Source: an uncultured Oscillospiraceae bacterium
GTDB lineage: Bacteria; Bacillota; Clostridia; Oscillospirales; Oscillospiraceae
Assembly: GCA_934512135.1 (NCBI GenBank)
Contig: CAKSWT010000017.1
Coordinates: forward strand, 1-64,000
Direction of reading: 5' to 3'
Length of the DNA: 64,000 nucleotides
A model generated the notes under the pieces. It worked only from the letters and a program-made list of their open reading frames with translations, had not been told where the DNA came from and searched no databases. Made by a program: the position numbers and the translations under genes. Positions 44,222 to 51,902 of this stretch are shown in pieces. Every line of letters starts with the position of its first letter. Within the stretch, counting starts at the first letter, position 1.

Positions 44222-44737
44222 ATGGCATCTATGAATTTGAAGATCGGAGAATGTGTACACTACGGCGCCCATGGGGTTTGTCAGGTCTGCGGCCGGGAAA
44301 CCAAGGAGCTGGGAGGAAAGCGGCGCAGCTATTTTACCCTGCGGCCCACAGGGCGTGAGAATATCCTGCTGTATTTGCCGGAGGACGCAGAGCCGGAGAA
44401 GGTCCGGCTGCGCCGATTGCTGTCCCGGCAGGAGATTATGGAGCTGATCCATCGGGCAGGGGAGACCCAGACGAATTGGATTACGGACAGCAAGGTCCGG
44501 CGGGAGGCGTTTACCAAGATCCTGCACGAGGGCGACGCCCTGGAGCTCATTGGTATGCTCAAGGCGATTTATCTCCATGAGGAGGCGCTGCCCCAGGGCA
44601 AACAGCTCCCCATGAGCGATCAGGAAATGCAGCAGGCGGCCAAGCGGCAGCTTTACAGCGAAATGGCCTATGTGCTGTCCATTGAGGAGAGCCAGGTACA
44701 GCCCTTTATTATGAATCAGCTGGAGGGAGAGGTGTAG
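44222..44737 (+). CDS. CarD-family transcriptional regulator
   Basis: 171 residues. The N-terminal RNA-polymerase-interacting domain is recognisable (KIGECVHYGAHGVCQVCG; RSYFTLRP), followed by a helical part (about 75-171). CarD/CdnL proteins bind the RNA polymerase beta subunit and stabilise or tune open complexes, often for rRNA promoters. The ATG at 44222 follows ttggaggttaag. It is transcribed alone, divergently from the aminopeptidase gene. Confidence 0.88.
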   Translation: MASMNLKIGECVHYGAHGVCQVCGRETKELGGKRRSYFTLRPTGRENILLYLPEDAEPEKVRLRRLLSRQEIMELIHRAGETQTNWITDSKVRREAFTKILHEGDALELIGMLKAIYLHEEALPQGKQLPMSDQEMQQAAKRQLYSEMAYVLSIEESQVQPFIMNQLEGEV

Positions 44738-44814
44738 CCGACGCCTTTCCCGGGACTTCGACCGAGAGAATGTGCTACGATGGTGGTGCAGCTTACAAAT
44801 CGAGTATCCATAGG

Positions 44815-44858
44815 AAAAAAGAACGCACTGTCAGAACCGGGACGGTGCGTTCTTTTTT
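44815..44858 (+). terminator. Terminator of the CarD-like gene
   Basis: Long stem aaaaagaacgcactgtc with its partner (one G-T pair), ending in six T. Nothing else is seen between 44738 and 44814. Confidence 0.9.
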
Positions 44859-44954
44859 GGCATGGCACATTTGAACGCAAATTACGCCAGGACAGTTAAC
44901 AATTTAGAAATAATTGCACAAAAACATGAGGTACATTCTGTTGGGTATGAAGGG

Positions 44955-44983
44955 TTGACAGAACATATCGTAGAATTTATAAT
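44955..44983 (+). promoter_or_regulatory. Promoter of the lipoprotein gene
   Basis: TTGACA-N17-TATAAT, full consensus. A hairpin in the leader (45019-45041, TTCCCGCT/AGCGGGAA) precedes the ribosome site. Confidence 0.85.
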
Positions 44984-45056
44984 TGCCTTACAGCACATCC
45001 TGTAGGACGGCTGAACCTTCCCGCTGGGACCAAGCGGGAAAATACAAGGAGGAGAA

Positions 45057-45683
45057 ATGATGAAAAAGAGAATACTGCCCTGTGCGGTGGCCGTTTGCCT
45101 GATGGTTGGGCTGATGGCCGCCTGTGGAACGGACGTTGCCTCCACCACGCCGGCATCTGGAGAGGTGTCGGTGGCGGAGGTCACCAAGGCGCCGGAAACG
45201 CCGACCCCGACGCAGACACCGGAGCCTAAGGTAGAATCTGCGGTGGAGTCTAAGGTGGAGCCTGGGTCGGCAGAGGAGGTCTCTGAGCCGGAGAAGAAGA
45301 CCTGCACGGTGACATTTTCCGACGGACAGACCTTTGAGGCCACGGTGGGAGAGGACTTTGTGTTCTTCTTTCAGTGTGACGCCCCTGGAGACATGGGAGA
45401 GCCGAATCCCGGAGAGGAGGGGGCCGGCATTACCACCTCCGACGGTACCGTTACATACTCCAATGTAGGGCTGGGTGGTCCCTTCCGGTATCCCACCAGT
45501 GAAAAGGTCACCATTTCCGGATTCCAGGGAGACTTTGAGGTGACCATCACCGAGGCAGCCACAAACATGGGCGCCACCTACACCATCTATACCGAGGAAC
45601 AGGACATTGCGGATGCCATCGCTTTTGCGGAAGAAATGGCAAAGCAGCAGGCGGAGAATCCCATGCCTGCCCCGGAAGGATAA
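45057..45683 (+). CDS. Small lipoprotein, unknown function
   Basis: 208 residues. The signal peptide ends in LMAACG with the lipid-carrying Cys23. A Thr/Pro/Glu-rich linker (about 35-85) leads to a beta-rich domain of about 110 residues (TCTVTFSDGQTFEATVGEDF). I do not recognise the domain. Two adjacent ATG codons follow aaggaggaga; the second (45060) has the better spacing. The full-consensus promoter suggests strong expression. Confidence 0.8.
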   Translation: MMKKRILPCAVAVCLMVGLMAACGTDVASTTPASGEVSVAEVTKAPETPTPTQTPEPKVESAVESKVEPGSAEEVSEPEKKTCTVTFSDGQTFEATVGEDFVFFFQCDAPGDMGEPNPGEEGAGITTSDGTVTYSNVGLGGPFRYPTSEKVTISGFQGDFEVTITEAATNMGATYTIYTEEQDIADAIAFAEEMAKQQAENPMPAPEG

Positions 45684-45690
45684 TGAAACC

Positions 45691-45719
45691 ATGCCCCCAC
45701 TGATGGCCAGTGGGGGCAT
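45691..45719 (+). terminator. Hairpin after the lipoprotein gene
   Basis: 12-bp stem atgcccccactg and complement, no T-run. A second, better terminator follows at 45772. Confidence 0.6.
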
Positions 45720-45723
45720 AGGC

Positions 45724-45816
45724 TTGTCAGAAAAGCCTGGAGCCGATCTGACAGAGATTTTTCACAAGCTGAGCCAGGCCAGAGGATCGTCCTCTGGCCT
45801 GGCTGTTCCTTTTTTA
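45724..45816 (+). repeat. Dispersed intergenic hairpin repeat, copy A
   Basis: A degenerate first hairpin (TTGTCAGAAAAGCC .. TTTTTCACAAG, 45724-45769) is followed by a perfect hairpin, AGCCAGGCCAGAGGA-tcg-TCCTCTGGCCTGGCT (45772-45804), and gttccttttttat. The second hairpin works as terminator. The same two modules occur in the same order at 53732-53801. Confidence 0.75.
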
Positions 45817-46197
45817 TCCCCTCGGAGGTGGACCGCCGGGGCCACCGGGAGGCGGCATTCCCGGGCCACCGGGAGGCGGACCGCCCGCGGGCATGGGCGG
45901 AGCCTCTACCGGGCGAGACGCTGTGGAAAATTCCACCACAACGCCTTCCATGCCGCCCTGGAACACCATCTTTCCCTCCACATTGCCCGACGGGTCAATT
46001 GTACCCTCATAGCAGCGGATCAGGCCGCCCTGCTCAATGCGGAAGGCGAACGCCCCATTCCGGATCTGGGCCGGCTCCAAAAACGGCACTGTGGCCCACT
46101 GCCCTGGGGCAATGTCCACGCTGGCGGTTTGGGCGTCAAAGTCAATGGTGGTTTCCCGCTCGGCGCCAGGGGTGTGTTCGTAGACCATATATGTCAC
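45814..46197 (-). CDS. Small protein with Gly/Pro-rich C-terminal tail
   Basis: 127 residues from the GTG at 46197, which follows aggaaggg at six bases; the upstream open frame has no ribosome site. Residues 1-95 form a beta-rich domain (TTIDFDAQTASVDIAPGQWA; MVFQGGMEGVVVEFSTA), and the tail is PPPGGPG-type repeats like the tract in the beta-helix protein at 15127-17037. No signal peptide. The function is unknown. The gene's 3' end abuts the hairpin repeat. Confidence 0.65.
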   Translation of the reverse strand: MTYMVYEHTPGAERETTIDFDAQTASVDIAPGQWATVPFLEPAQIRNGAFAFRIEQGGLIRCYEGTIDPSGNVEGKMVFQGGMEGVVVEFSTASRPVEAPPMPAGGPPPGGPGMPPPGGPGGPPPRG

Positions 46198-46215
46198 AAA
46201 AATCCCTTCCTTCTC

Positions 46216-46246
46216 AAAAATATAGGCGGAGACAAACGCCTCCGCC
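46216..46246 (-). terminator. Terminator of the alanyl-tRNA editing gene
   Basis: GGCGGAG/CTCCGCC stem, followed on the minus strand by tatattttt. Confidence 0.75.
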
Positions 46247-46294
46247 CGTCGCAATCCTATTATAGTACGTTTTCGAAGTATCCGCAAGAAAAAC

Positions 46295-47446
46295 TCAGTG
46301 CCGGGACATAAATGCAACAATCTCGTCCCATTTTGCACCCACAGAGCCCTGTACAAACCCTGGCTTCCCGCCGCCGCGGCCCTGTAAGGCTCCGTTAAGC
46401 TCCTTGACCCAGGCGCTTAGGTTCCCCTCCGGCTGCCCTACGGCGTAGCGATAGCCTTGGGCCTCATCTCCGGAAAACACCGCCGCTCGGCCTCCGCAGG
46501 TCTCCTGAATGGCGATGGCTGCCCGCCGAACTCCGTCCGGTGTCAGCCCCGGAAGGTTCACCAAAACGTCGCCTTTTCCCCGCAGCTCCTCCGCCTTTGC
46601 GGCAAACTGGGCATTCTCCATGGCAAAAAGCTGCTGCTTCTTTGTCTCCAGCTCCGCTGTCAGGTTCTCCACCGCCTTGGCTGTCTCCCGCACCTTGGCG
46701 GACAGCAGCTGGGACACCTGGCGGTTCTGGGCCACAATATCGCAGAGATAGCGGTAGGCGCGTCCGCCGCAGAGCATCTCCACCCGGACGCCGCTGTGGA
46801 ATTTCTCCACACTGATTAGCTTCACCAGTCCAATCTCTCCGGTCCGGCGCACATGGGTCCCGCAGCAGGCGCAGATGTCTGCCCCTGGGAATTCCACAAT
46901 CCGGACCTGCCCTGTGAGCTCCTTCTTGCTGCGGTAGGGGATTTGCTTCAGCTCCTCCGGGCTGGGATACCAACATTTCACCGGAGTGTCCAGCCAAATC
47001 CGCTGGTTGACCTCCTGCTCTACCGCCTGGAGCTGCTGCTCCGTAAGTTCACCGGAGAAATCAATGGTAATCATCTCTCCACCCATGTGGAAGCCCACGT
47101 TCTCGTAGCCGTAGATTCGATGGACAACCCCGGAGACCATGTGTTCGCCGGAGTGCTGCTGGGTGAGGTCGAAGCGGTAGCCCCAGTCGATTTTCCCCTG
47201 GACCTGGGTCCCAATCTCCAGCGGCGCATCGGTGTAGTGCAGCACCTGTCCGTCCTTTTCATGGGTATCCGTTACGGGAATGCCGTTTAGGGTCCCTCGG
47301 TCTCCGGGCTGTCCGCCGCCCTCGGGGTAAAAGCAGGTACGATCCAGCACCACAGCCCAGCCGGACTTCCGGCGCTGGCAGTCGGTCACCACCGCGGCAA
47401 AGGTGGTCTGATAGGCGTCCTGATAAAAGAGCTTTTCTGTTTCCAT
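46295..47446 (-). CDS. Alanyl-tRNA editing protein (AlaX-L type)
   Basis: 383 residues. It carries the AlaRS editing domain with the zinc site HSGEH and CACCGTHV (CxxxH) and a DHHA1-like C-terminus with RGGGKPGFVQGS. Free-standing AlaX proteins hydrolyse Ser-tRNA(Ala) or Gly-tRNA(Ala), guarding translation fidelity. No aminoacylation domain is present. The ATG at 47446 follows gggaggaacct; the frame is open a little further upstream. Confidence 0.92.
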   Translation of the reverse strand: METEKLFYQDAYQTTFAAVVTDCQRRKSGWAVVLDRTCFYPEGGGQPGDRGTLNGIPVTDTHEKDGQVLHYTDAPLEIGTQVQGKIDWGYRFDLTQQHSGEHMVSGVVHRIYGYENVGFHMGGEMITIDFSGELTEQQLQAVEQEVNQRIWLDTPVKCWYPSPEELKQIPYRSKKELTGQVRIVEFPGADICACCGTHVRRTGEIGLVKLISVEKFHSGVRVEMLCGGRAYRYLCDIVAQNRQVSQLLSAKVRETAKAVENLTAELETKKQQLFAMENAQFAAKAEELRGKGDVLVNLPGLTPDGVRRAAIAIQETCGGRAAVFSGDEAQGYRYAVGQPEGNLSAWVKELNGALQGRGGGKPGFVQGSVGAKWDEIVAFMSRH

Positions 47447-47480
47447 AGGTTCCTCCCAAGAAAAATGATACAAATCAGAA

Positions 47481-47510
47481 GCGCCGGGGCCCTCTGGGGC
47501 CTCCGGCGCC
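47481..47510 (-). terminator. Hairpin after the 178-residue hypothetical gene
   Basis: GGCGCCGGaGGCCC pairs with GGGCCCCGGCGC; weak T-content follows on the minus strand. Confidence 0.6.
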
Positions 47511-47515
47511 TGTCG

Positions 47516-48052
47516 TCAGGAGACCTGGCGGCCGAAATGATAGTTCACCACATTGGAGCGCTCCGGCTGCCGGGAGCCGGTGGGTGTCTGCTGAGACACA
47601 GGCCCCTGGGGCGGTTGGGTTTGGTACGCCTGGGCCTCTTGCTTCTGCCGGTCCAGCAGGTCAATAAACAGGTCTAGATTATATCCCGGATCCAGTCGCT
47701 GCTGCATAATGCCAATGAGCAGCCGCACCGGCCCGTGGCCATAGGTGCTGCAGTAGCGTTCCTCTGCCCGCTGGAAAAACCGGGGCAGCTCCGTCTTGCC
47801 CGCCCGCACTGCGGCTGCCACCTCCGAGGGGCAGCGAAGATAGAGATAGAAGCACCGGCTGTCGGTGATATACTCCTCCAGCATATCCAGGCGATTCAGC
47901 TCCTGCTGATCCTCCACATCCACCCGGACATAGCGCTCGCAGGACGCACGGAACATCCGCTCCGCCTCTGCCAGTTTTGCGCCGGGATTCTGCCCGTTCC
48001 ACTCCCGCAGGAACGCAATGGCCTTTTCCTCAGAGATTGCTTTGATGATCAT
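47516..48052 (-). CDS. Conserved hypothetical protein
   Basis: 178 residues, soluble, mostly helical (AIAFLREWNGQNPGAKLAEA), with a Gln/Pro-rich tail (about 140-168). No recognised motif or membrane segment. The ATG follows aaaggagtg and a good promoter at 48119-48147. The hairpin before the next gene suggests it is transcribed alone. It may be a lineage-specific family; no function can be given. Confidence 0.7.
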   Translation of the reverse strand: MIIKAISEEKAIAFLREWNGQNPGAKLAEAERMFRASCERYVRVDVEDQQELNRLDMLEEYITDSRCFYLYLRCPSEVAAAVRAGKTELPRFFQRAEERYCSTYGHGPVRLLIGIMQQRLDPGYNLDLFIDLLDRQKQEAQAYQTQPPQGPVSQQTPTGSRQPERSNVVNYHFGRQVS

Positions 48053-48118
48053 GCCGCTTCACTCCTTTATATCATTGGGTACACAACAGAACTGCGGGCG
48101 CCCCCGACTTTCTCTTTT

Positions 48119-48147
48119 ATTTTACTTTTTTCCCGGAGAGAATGCAA
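48119..48147 (-). promoter_or_regulatory. Promoter of the hypothetical gene
   Basis: Minus strand TTGCAT (48142-48147), N17, TAAAAT (48119-48124). The stretch 48148-48336 between this and the merR promoter shows nothing I can name. Confidence 0.65.
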
Positions 48148-48336
48148 CGGGAATTCCTGTTTCTACGGCAAAAACTTTTCCCTATGGTGCCAGTCCCGTT
48201 AGAAGGAAGCCCTTTGCCGCCACACTTTCAGTGAATCCTACCAAGCAGAGCCGGGGTATTCGCCGTCCCTTTTTTCAGAATTTTGAGGGATGACGCCAAG
48301 ATTTTTGGCCGGTTTAAAATATTTTTCCATTTTCTA

Positions 48337-48367
48337 TTGACATTCCCCTTAGGGGAACTTGTATAAT
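48337..48367 (+). promoter_or_regulatory. MerR-type promoter/operator
   Basis: TTGACA-N19-TATAAT. The 19-base spacer contains the perfect dyad TTCCCCT-T-AGGGGAA (48343-48357). Over-long spacing plus a central dyad is the hallmark of promoters twisted into shape by MerR-family activators. Confidence 0.92.
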
Positions 48368-48392
48368 GAGCATGGAAAGGAGGTCGATTCCC

Positions 48393-49040
48393 ATGAAAAT
48401 CAAGGACGTCAGCCTGAAAACCGGTCTCAGCAAGAAGACCATTCGCTTCTACGAGGCCGAGGGGCTGGTTACACCGGAAAAAACCTATCAGAACGGCCGT
48501 GCCTATCGCTCCTATTCCGAGGAGAACCTGGAGACGCTTAGCAAGATTGCCGTACTGCGCCGGGCCAGATTTTCTGTGGAGGAGATCCGGCAGATTCAGC
48601 AGACCCCGGATCAGATTCCGACCATCTTCCAGCGCTATCGAGAGCGCCTTCACAGGGAACAGAAGAACCTGGCACAGGTTCTGAAGGTTGCCGATGCTAT
48701 AGAGCAGACATCCCTCACCTCTGAGGCCGTACTGGTGGCCCGGATGCAGCCCGTGACGGCGGAGCTTCCCCTTCCTGCCGCAGACATGCATCCCCACTTC
48801 CGCTATCTCGATCTGTTGGAGGAGAACATGATGAAAAAGAAGAAAAAGATCAATATGACAGAGGACGAGTTGAGGCAGCACCGCATCGCCGCGGAAAACG
48901 CTGCACTGTACGCAGGCTTCAGTGTCCAGAACAACGCCGGCAACAACGTGGCATCCGGTGGTAAGGGCGGCGGCTTTGACATCAGCAATGCCCAAAAAAT
49001 CGCCGCCTATAATCTGCTGATGAACAACAAGGACGACTGA
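48393..49040 (+). CDS. MerR-family transcriptional regulator
   Basis: 215 residues. The N-terminal winged helix (KIKDVSLKTGLSKKTIRFYE) is typical of MerR, followed by a coiled coil and a C-terminal Lys-, Asn- and Gly-rich region that is not a known effector domain (no GyrI-like fold, no Cys cluster), so the inducer is unknown. The ATG at 48393 is chosen because aaaggagg (48376-48383) precedes it by nine bases and transcription should start near 48374; earlier ATG codons lie in the ribosome site. It is autoregulated, and the MATE gene at 9474-10850 has a matching half-site. Confidence 0.9.
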   Translation: MKIKDVSLKTGLSKKTIRFYEAEGLVTPEKTYQNGRAYRSYSEENLETLSKIAVLRRARFSVEEIRQIQQTPDQIPTIFQRYRERLHREQKNLAQVLKVADAIEQTSLTSEAVLVARMQPVTAELPLPAADMHPHFRYLDLLEENMMKKKKKINMTEDELRQHRIAAENAALYAGFSVQNNAGNNVASGGKGGGFDISNAQKIAAYNLLMNNKDD

Positions 49041-49080
49041 TCCTGTCCCCGATGACACACTGACCAGCGGCATATACGCT

Positions 49081-49345
49081 ACCACCGCCCGGACGACTGT
49101 CCGGGCGGTGGTGAGCCTGTCGGAAAAGCCGGGAGGCTTTTCCGACAAAGGGACTGCGGCCTGATGCGCGCATTTTTGTGCGCCCCGGCGCACAAAAGCC
49201 ACACTGTCAGGCCGAGATGTATTTTCCGCCATGTACACGCCCCGGCGGAAAATGATCTGATCTTATTTCGCCGCTGCGGCGGCGAAACTCTGCGAGGCTT
49301 TTTGACAAACGGCACCGCCCGGACGACTGTCCGGGCGGTGGTTTT
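49081..49345. repeat. Composite hairpin-rich intergenic element, copy B
   Basis: Two near-identical 14-bp hairpins (CACCGCCCGGAC-gact-GTCCGGGCGGTG at 49083-49110 and 49313-49340) bracket four more: 49118-49147 (TGTCGGAAAAGCC/GGCTTTTCCGACA, loop ggga), a nested one 49158-49213, 49221-49253 (ATTTTCCGCC/GGCGGAAAAT) and 49266-49287 (TTTCGCCGC/GCGGCGAAA). There is no reading frame of note. The right bracket is followed by ttttt and can terminate the merR transcript. The 49118 module recurs at 53732. It lies between convergent merR-type and rpoD genes. Confidence 0.8.
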
Positions 49346-50460
49346 TAGCAGTAGAAGTCCTTGATTTTCTTGGCGCGACTGGGATGACGCAGCTTTCGGA
49401 TGGCCTTATTCTCAATCTGGCGGATCCGCTCTCGGGTGACCCCAAAGATCTGCCCCACCTCTTCCAGGGTGTGGGTCCGGCCATCATACATGCCGAACCG
49501 CATCCGAAGCACGTCGGCCTCTCGCTCCGTCAGGGTCTGGAGAATCTCGTTGAGGGCCTCCGCCAGCAGCGTATTGGAGGTGGCATCCGCCGGTCCGGGG
49601 GTGTTGTCATCCTCCACAAAGGACCCGATGGTGGTGTCCTCTTCATCTCCTACAGGCGTATCCAGAGACAGGGTATCCGCCGAGGTCCGGGTAGCCTCAA
49701 TGACCTTTTCAATGGGAATATGCAGGTCCTCGGAGATTTCCTCCATGGTGGGCTCCCGGCCCAGCTCCTGCACCAGCTTCCGGTTGCATCTGGTGACCTT
49801 GTTGATAACCTCCACCATATGTACCGGCACGCGGATGGTCCGGGCTTGGTCAGCAATGGCCCGGGTAATGGCCTGGCGAATCCACCAGGTGGCGTAGGTG
49901 GAGAACTTGTTGCCCTTGGTGTAGTCAAACTTGTCCACCGCACGAATCAAGCCCGTGTTGCCCTCCTGGATCAGATCCAGAATATGCAGCCCCCGTCCGG
50001 AGTATTTTTTCGCAATGGAAACCACCAGGCGAAGGTTGGCCTCGGTGAGCTTATCCTTGGCGTATTTATCTCCCTGGGCCACACGGGCCGCCAGATCCTG
50101 CTCTTCCTCCGGGGACAGCAGGTGAATCTGACCGATCTCCTTGAGATACATCCGAACCGGGTCGTCCAGATTATACTCGGCAGCCAGCTCTACCGGGTCC
50201 ACCAGCTCCTCTTCCTCCTCCATGGGCGCGTCCCCGGCCGGATCCAACTCCAGCTCCGCGCCCACGATCTGAATTCCAAGGCTTTCGATGGTGTCATACA
50301 CATGCTCGATCTGCTCGGCATCTATGTCTAGCTTTTCCAGCACGGCGAGAATTTCAGAGGACTGCAGGGCGCCGTTTTTCTGTCCCTTGGCCAAAAGGGC
50401 CAGCACCGGCGTCTTTGCCTCCTCCGTAAGCTTTGCTGTGGCATTATTTGCGCTTGCCAT
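49345..50460 (-). CDS. rpoD: RNA polymerase primary sigma factor (sigma-A)
   Basis: 371 residues. All core regions are present: an N-terminal 1.1-like part, 1.2 (DPVRMYLKEIGQIHLL), 2.1-2.4 (EANLRLVVSIAKKYSGRG; KFSTYATWWIRQAITRAI), 3 and 4.2 (TLEEVGQIFGVTRERIRQIE). It directs RNA polymerase to promoters of the TTGACA/TATAAT kind seen throughout the window. The ATG follows cggaagtgcaat. It is monocistronic here, without the dnaG often found upstream. Confidence 0.97.
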   Translation of the reverse strand: MASANNATAKLTEEAKTPVLALLAKGQKNGALQSSEILAVLEKLDIDAEQIEHVYDTIESLGIQIVGAELELDPAGDAPMEEEEELVDPVELAAEYNLDDPVRMYLKEIGQIHLLSPEEEQDLAARVAQGDKYAKDKLTEANLRLVVSIAKKYSGRGLHILDLIQEGNTGLIRAVDKFDYTKGNKFSTYATWWIRQAITRAIADQARTIRVPVHMVEVINKVTRCNRKLVQELGREPTMEEISEDLHIPIEKVIEATRTSADTLSLDTPVGDEEDTTIGSFVEDDNTPGPADATSNTLLAEALNEILQTLTEREADVLRMRFGMYDGRTHTLEEVGQIFGVTRERIRQIENKAIRKLRHPSRAKKIKDFYC

Positions 50461-50570
50461 ATTGCACTTCCTTCGGTATAAGAGAAGTCCTTCTTAGTCA
50501 GCTAAAATCATCCAAAACTTGGAATCTATGTGCATGGCGCACTACGCTGATTTTAAGTTAGGCAACTGCT

Positions 50571-50599
50571 ATAGTACCATATTCCAAAAAATAATGCAA
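50571..50599 (-). promoter_or_regulatory. Promoter of rpoD
   Basis: Minus strand TTGCAT (50594-50599), N17, TACTAT (50571-50576). Confidence 0.65.
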
Positions 50600-50619
50600 G
50601 ACTTTTTTGACTTTCCTCC

Positions 50620-50647
50620 TTGATTTCCTGTGATTTTCTGCTATGCT
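50620..50647 (+). promoter_or_regulatory. Promoter of tyrA
   Basis: TTGATT-N16-TATGCT. A small hairpin GCCGA-tcc-TCGGC (50661-50673) follows in the leader. Confidence 0.5.
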
Positions 50648-50694
50648 AAAGGGGAAAAGCGCCGATCCTCGGCATATCCTTGAGGTGATATATT

Positions 50695-51552
50695 ATGACA
50701 ATCGCAGTGGTAGGCATGGGCCTTATTGGCGGCAGTCTCTGCCGGGCCTTTAAGCAATACACCCCCCACCGGGTGCTGGGATGGACCCGCAACCAAAAAA
50801 CCGTGGCCTTTGCCCGTTCCGTAGAGGCCATTGACGGTCCTCTGACGGATTTGCGGGAGCCGGATGTGGTATTTGTGGCGCTGCCGCCGGAGGCCACCAT
50901 CCGCTATCTCACGGAGCATGTGGGCGATTTTCGCCCGGGGACGGTGGTGGCGGATATCTGCGGCGTGAAGCAGCCCATTATCGACGCCGCAGACCGGCTC
51001 TACCACGACCACGGCATCCGCTATGTGGGGACGCATCCCATGGCCGGCAAGGAGGTGGCCGGATTTGCCAACTCCGATGTGGACCTCTACAAAAACGCCA
51101 GCTATATTATCACCCCCACGGCGCTGACCGATCCGGCTGCGGTGGAAACCCTCAAGGCCCTGGCCTCCGCCATCGGCTTTACCCGGATTGAGCTCACTGA
51201 TCCTATGCGGCACGACACCATCATCTCCTACACCTCACAGCTGGCCCATGTGGTGTCCTCCGCCTACATTAAAAGTCCCACGGCGGCCCTGACTCTGGGC
51301 TTTACCGCCGGCAGCTTCCAGGACATGACCCGTGTGGCTAAGCTGGATCCGGACATCTGGACCAGCCTGTTTGCCATGAACCGCGGCCCCCTGCTCCAGG
51401 AGATCAATACCCTGCTGGACAATCTCACCGTCTTTCGGGACGCCCTGGCCGCGGAGGATCTCTCCCAGGTTCACGCCCTTTTGCAGCGGGGCCGGGAGCT
51501 GCGGGAGGAAGTGCTCCTCCGGCAGCATCAGCAGCACACCGGCACCGACTGA
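50695..51552 (+). CDS. tyrA: Prephenate dehydrogenase
   Basis: 285 residues. The Rossmann start IAVVGMGLIGGSLCRAF binds NAD(P); THPMAGKEVAGF is the family's substrate-binding signature. It oxidises and decarboxylates prephenate to 4-hydroxyphenylpyruvate for tyrosine synthesis. There is no ACT domain, so feedback control must differ from the long form. It stands alone, without other aromatic genes nearby. The ATG follows ttgaggtgat. Confidence 0.93.
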   Translation: MTIAVVGMGLIGGSLCRAFKQYTPHRVLGWTRNQKTVAFARSVEAIDGPLTDLREPDVVFVALPPEATIRYLTEHVGDFRPGTVVADICGVKQPIIDAADRLYHDHGIRYVGTHPMAGKEVAGFANSDVDLYKNASYIITPTALTDPAAVETLKALASAIGFTRIELTDPMRHDTIISYTSQLAHVVSSAYIKSPTAALTLGFTAGSFQDMTRVAKLDPDIWTSLFAMNRGPLLQEINTLLDNLTVFRDALAAEDLSQVHALLQRGRELREEVLLRQHQQHTGTD

Positions 51553-51565
51553 CCGAGCCCTATCC

Positions 51566-51596
51566 AATCCCCTGGTTCACATCCGGGGGATTTTCC
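51566..51596 (+). terminator. Terminator of tyrA
   Basis: AATCCCC..GG pairs with CC..GGGGATT, then tttcc. The stretch 51597-51699 shows nothing further. Confidence 0.75.
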
Positions 51597-51699
51597 ATAT
51601 ATTCCACAAATTTTGACCTGTTTCCCACTGGAACTTTTCCCTGAACTTTCTAAGAATCAACCATTTTGAAAGGAAATTTTGTCAGTTTGTGCGGTGCGG

Positions 51700-51728
51700 T
51701 TGACAGACGGCCTTCCGTTTTGTATAGT
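51700..51728 (+). promoter_or_regulatory. Promoter of the solute-binding lipoprotein gene
   Basis: TTGACA-N17-TATAGT. The leader of about 170 nt before the start is free of terminators. Confidence 0.75.
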
Positions 51729-51902
51729 ATCCCAGTCGGTATATTACCAAGATGTTACGAAGCCTTTGAGGCAGTGTGTCGGCTTTATTCGATTTGTGCA
51801 TAAATTCTGTTGCAATTAAACTGGATGAATCGCCACGCTTCCCGCATAATCGTCTCGACATTTTGGAGATACCCCTGTCACACACGGAAAGGAGTTAAAC
51901 AC

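Noticed and set aside
48053..48392. Possible cobalamin-type riboswitch (gccactttcagtg-like sequence)
   Set aside because: Only a short similarity; the remaining B12-box elements and a downstream target gene are absent.
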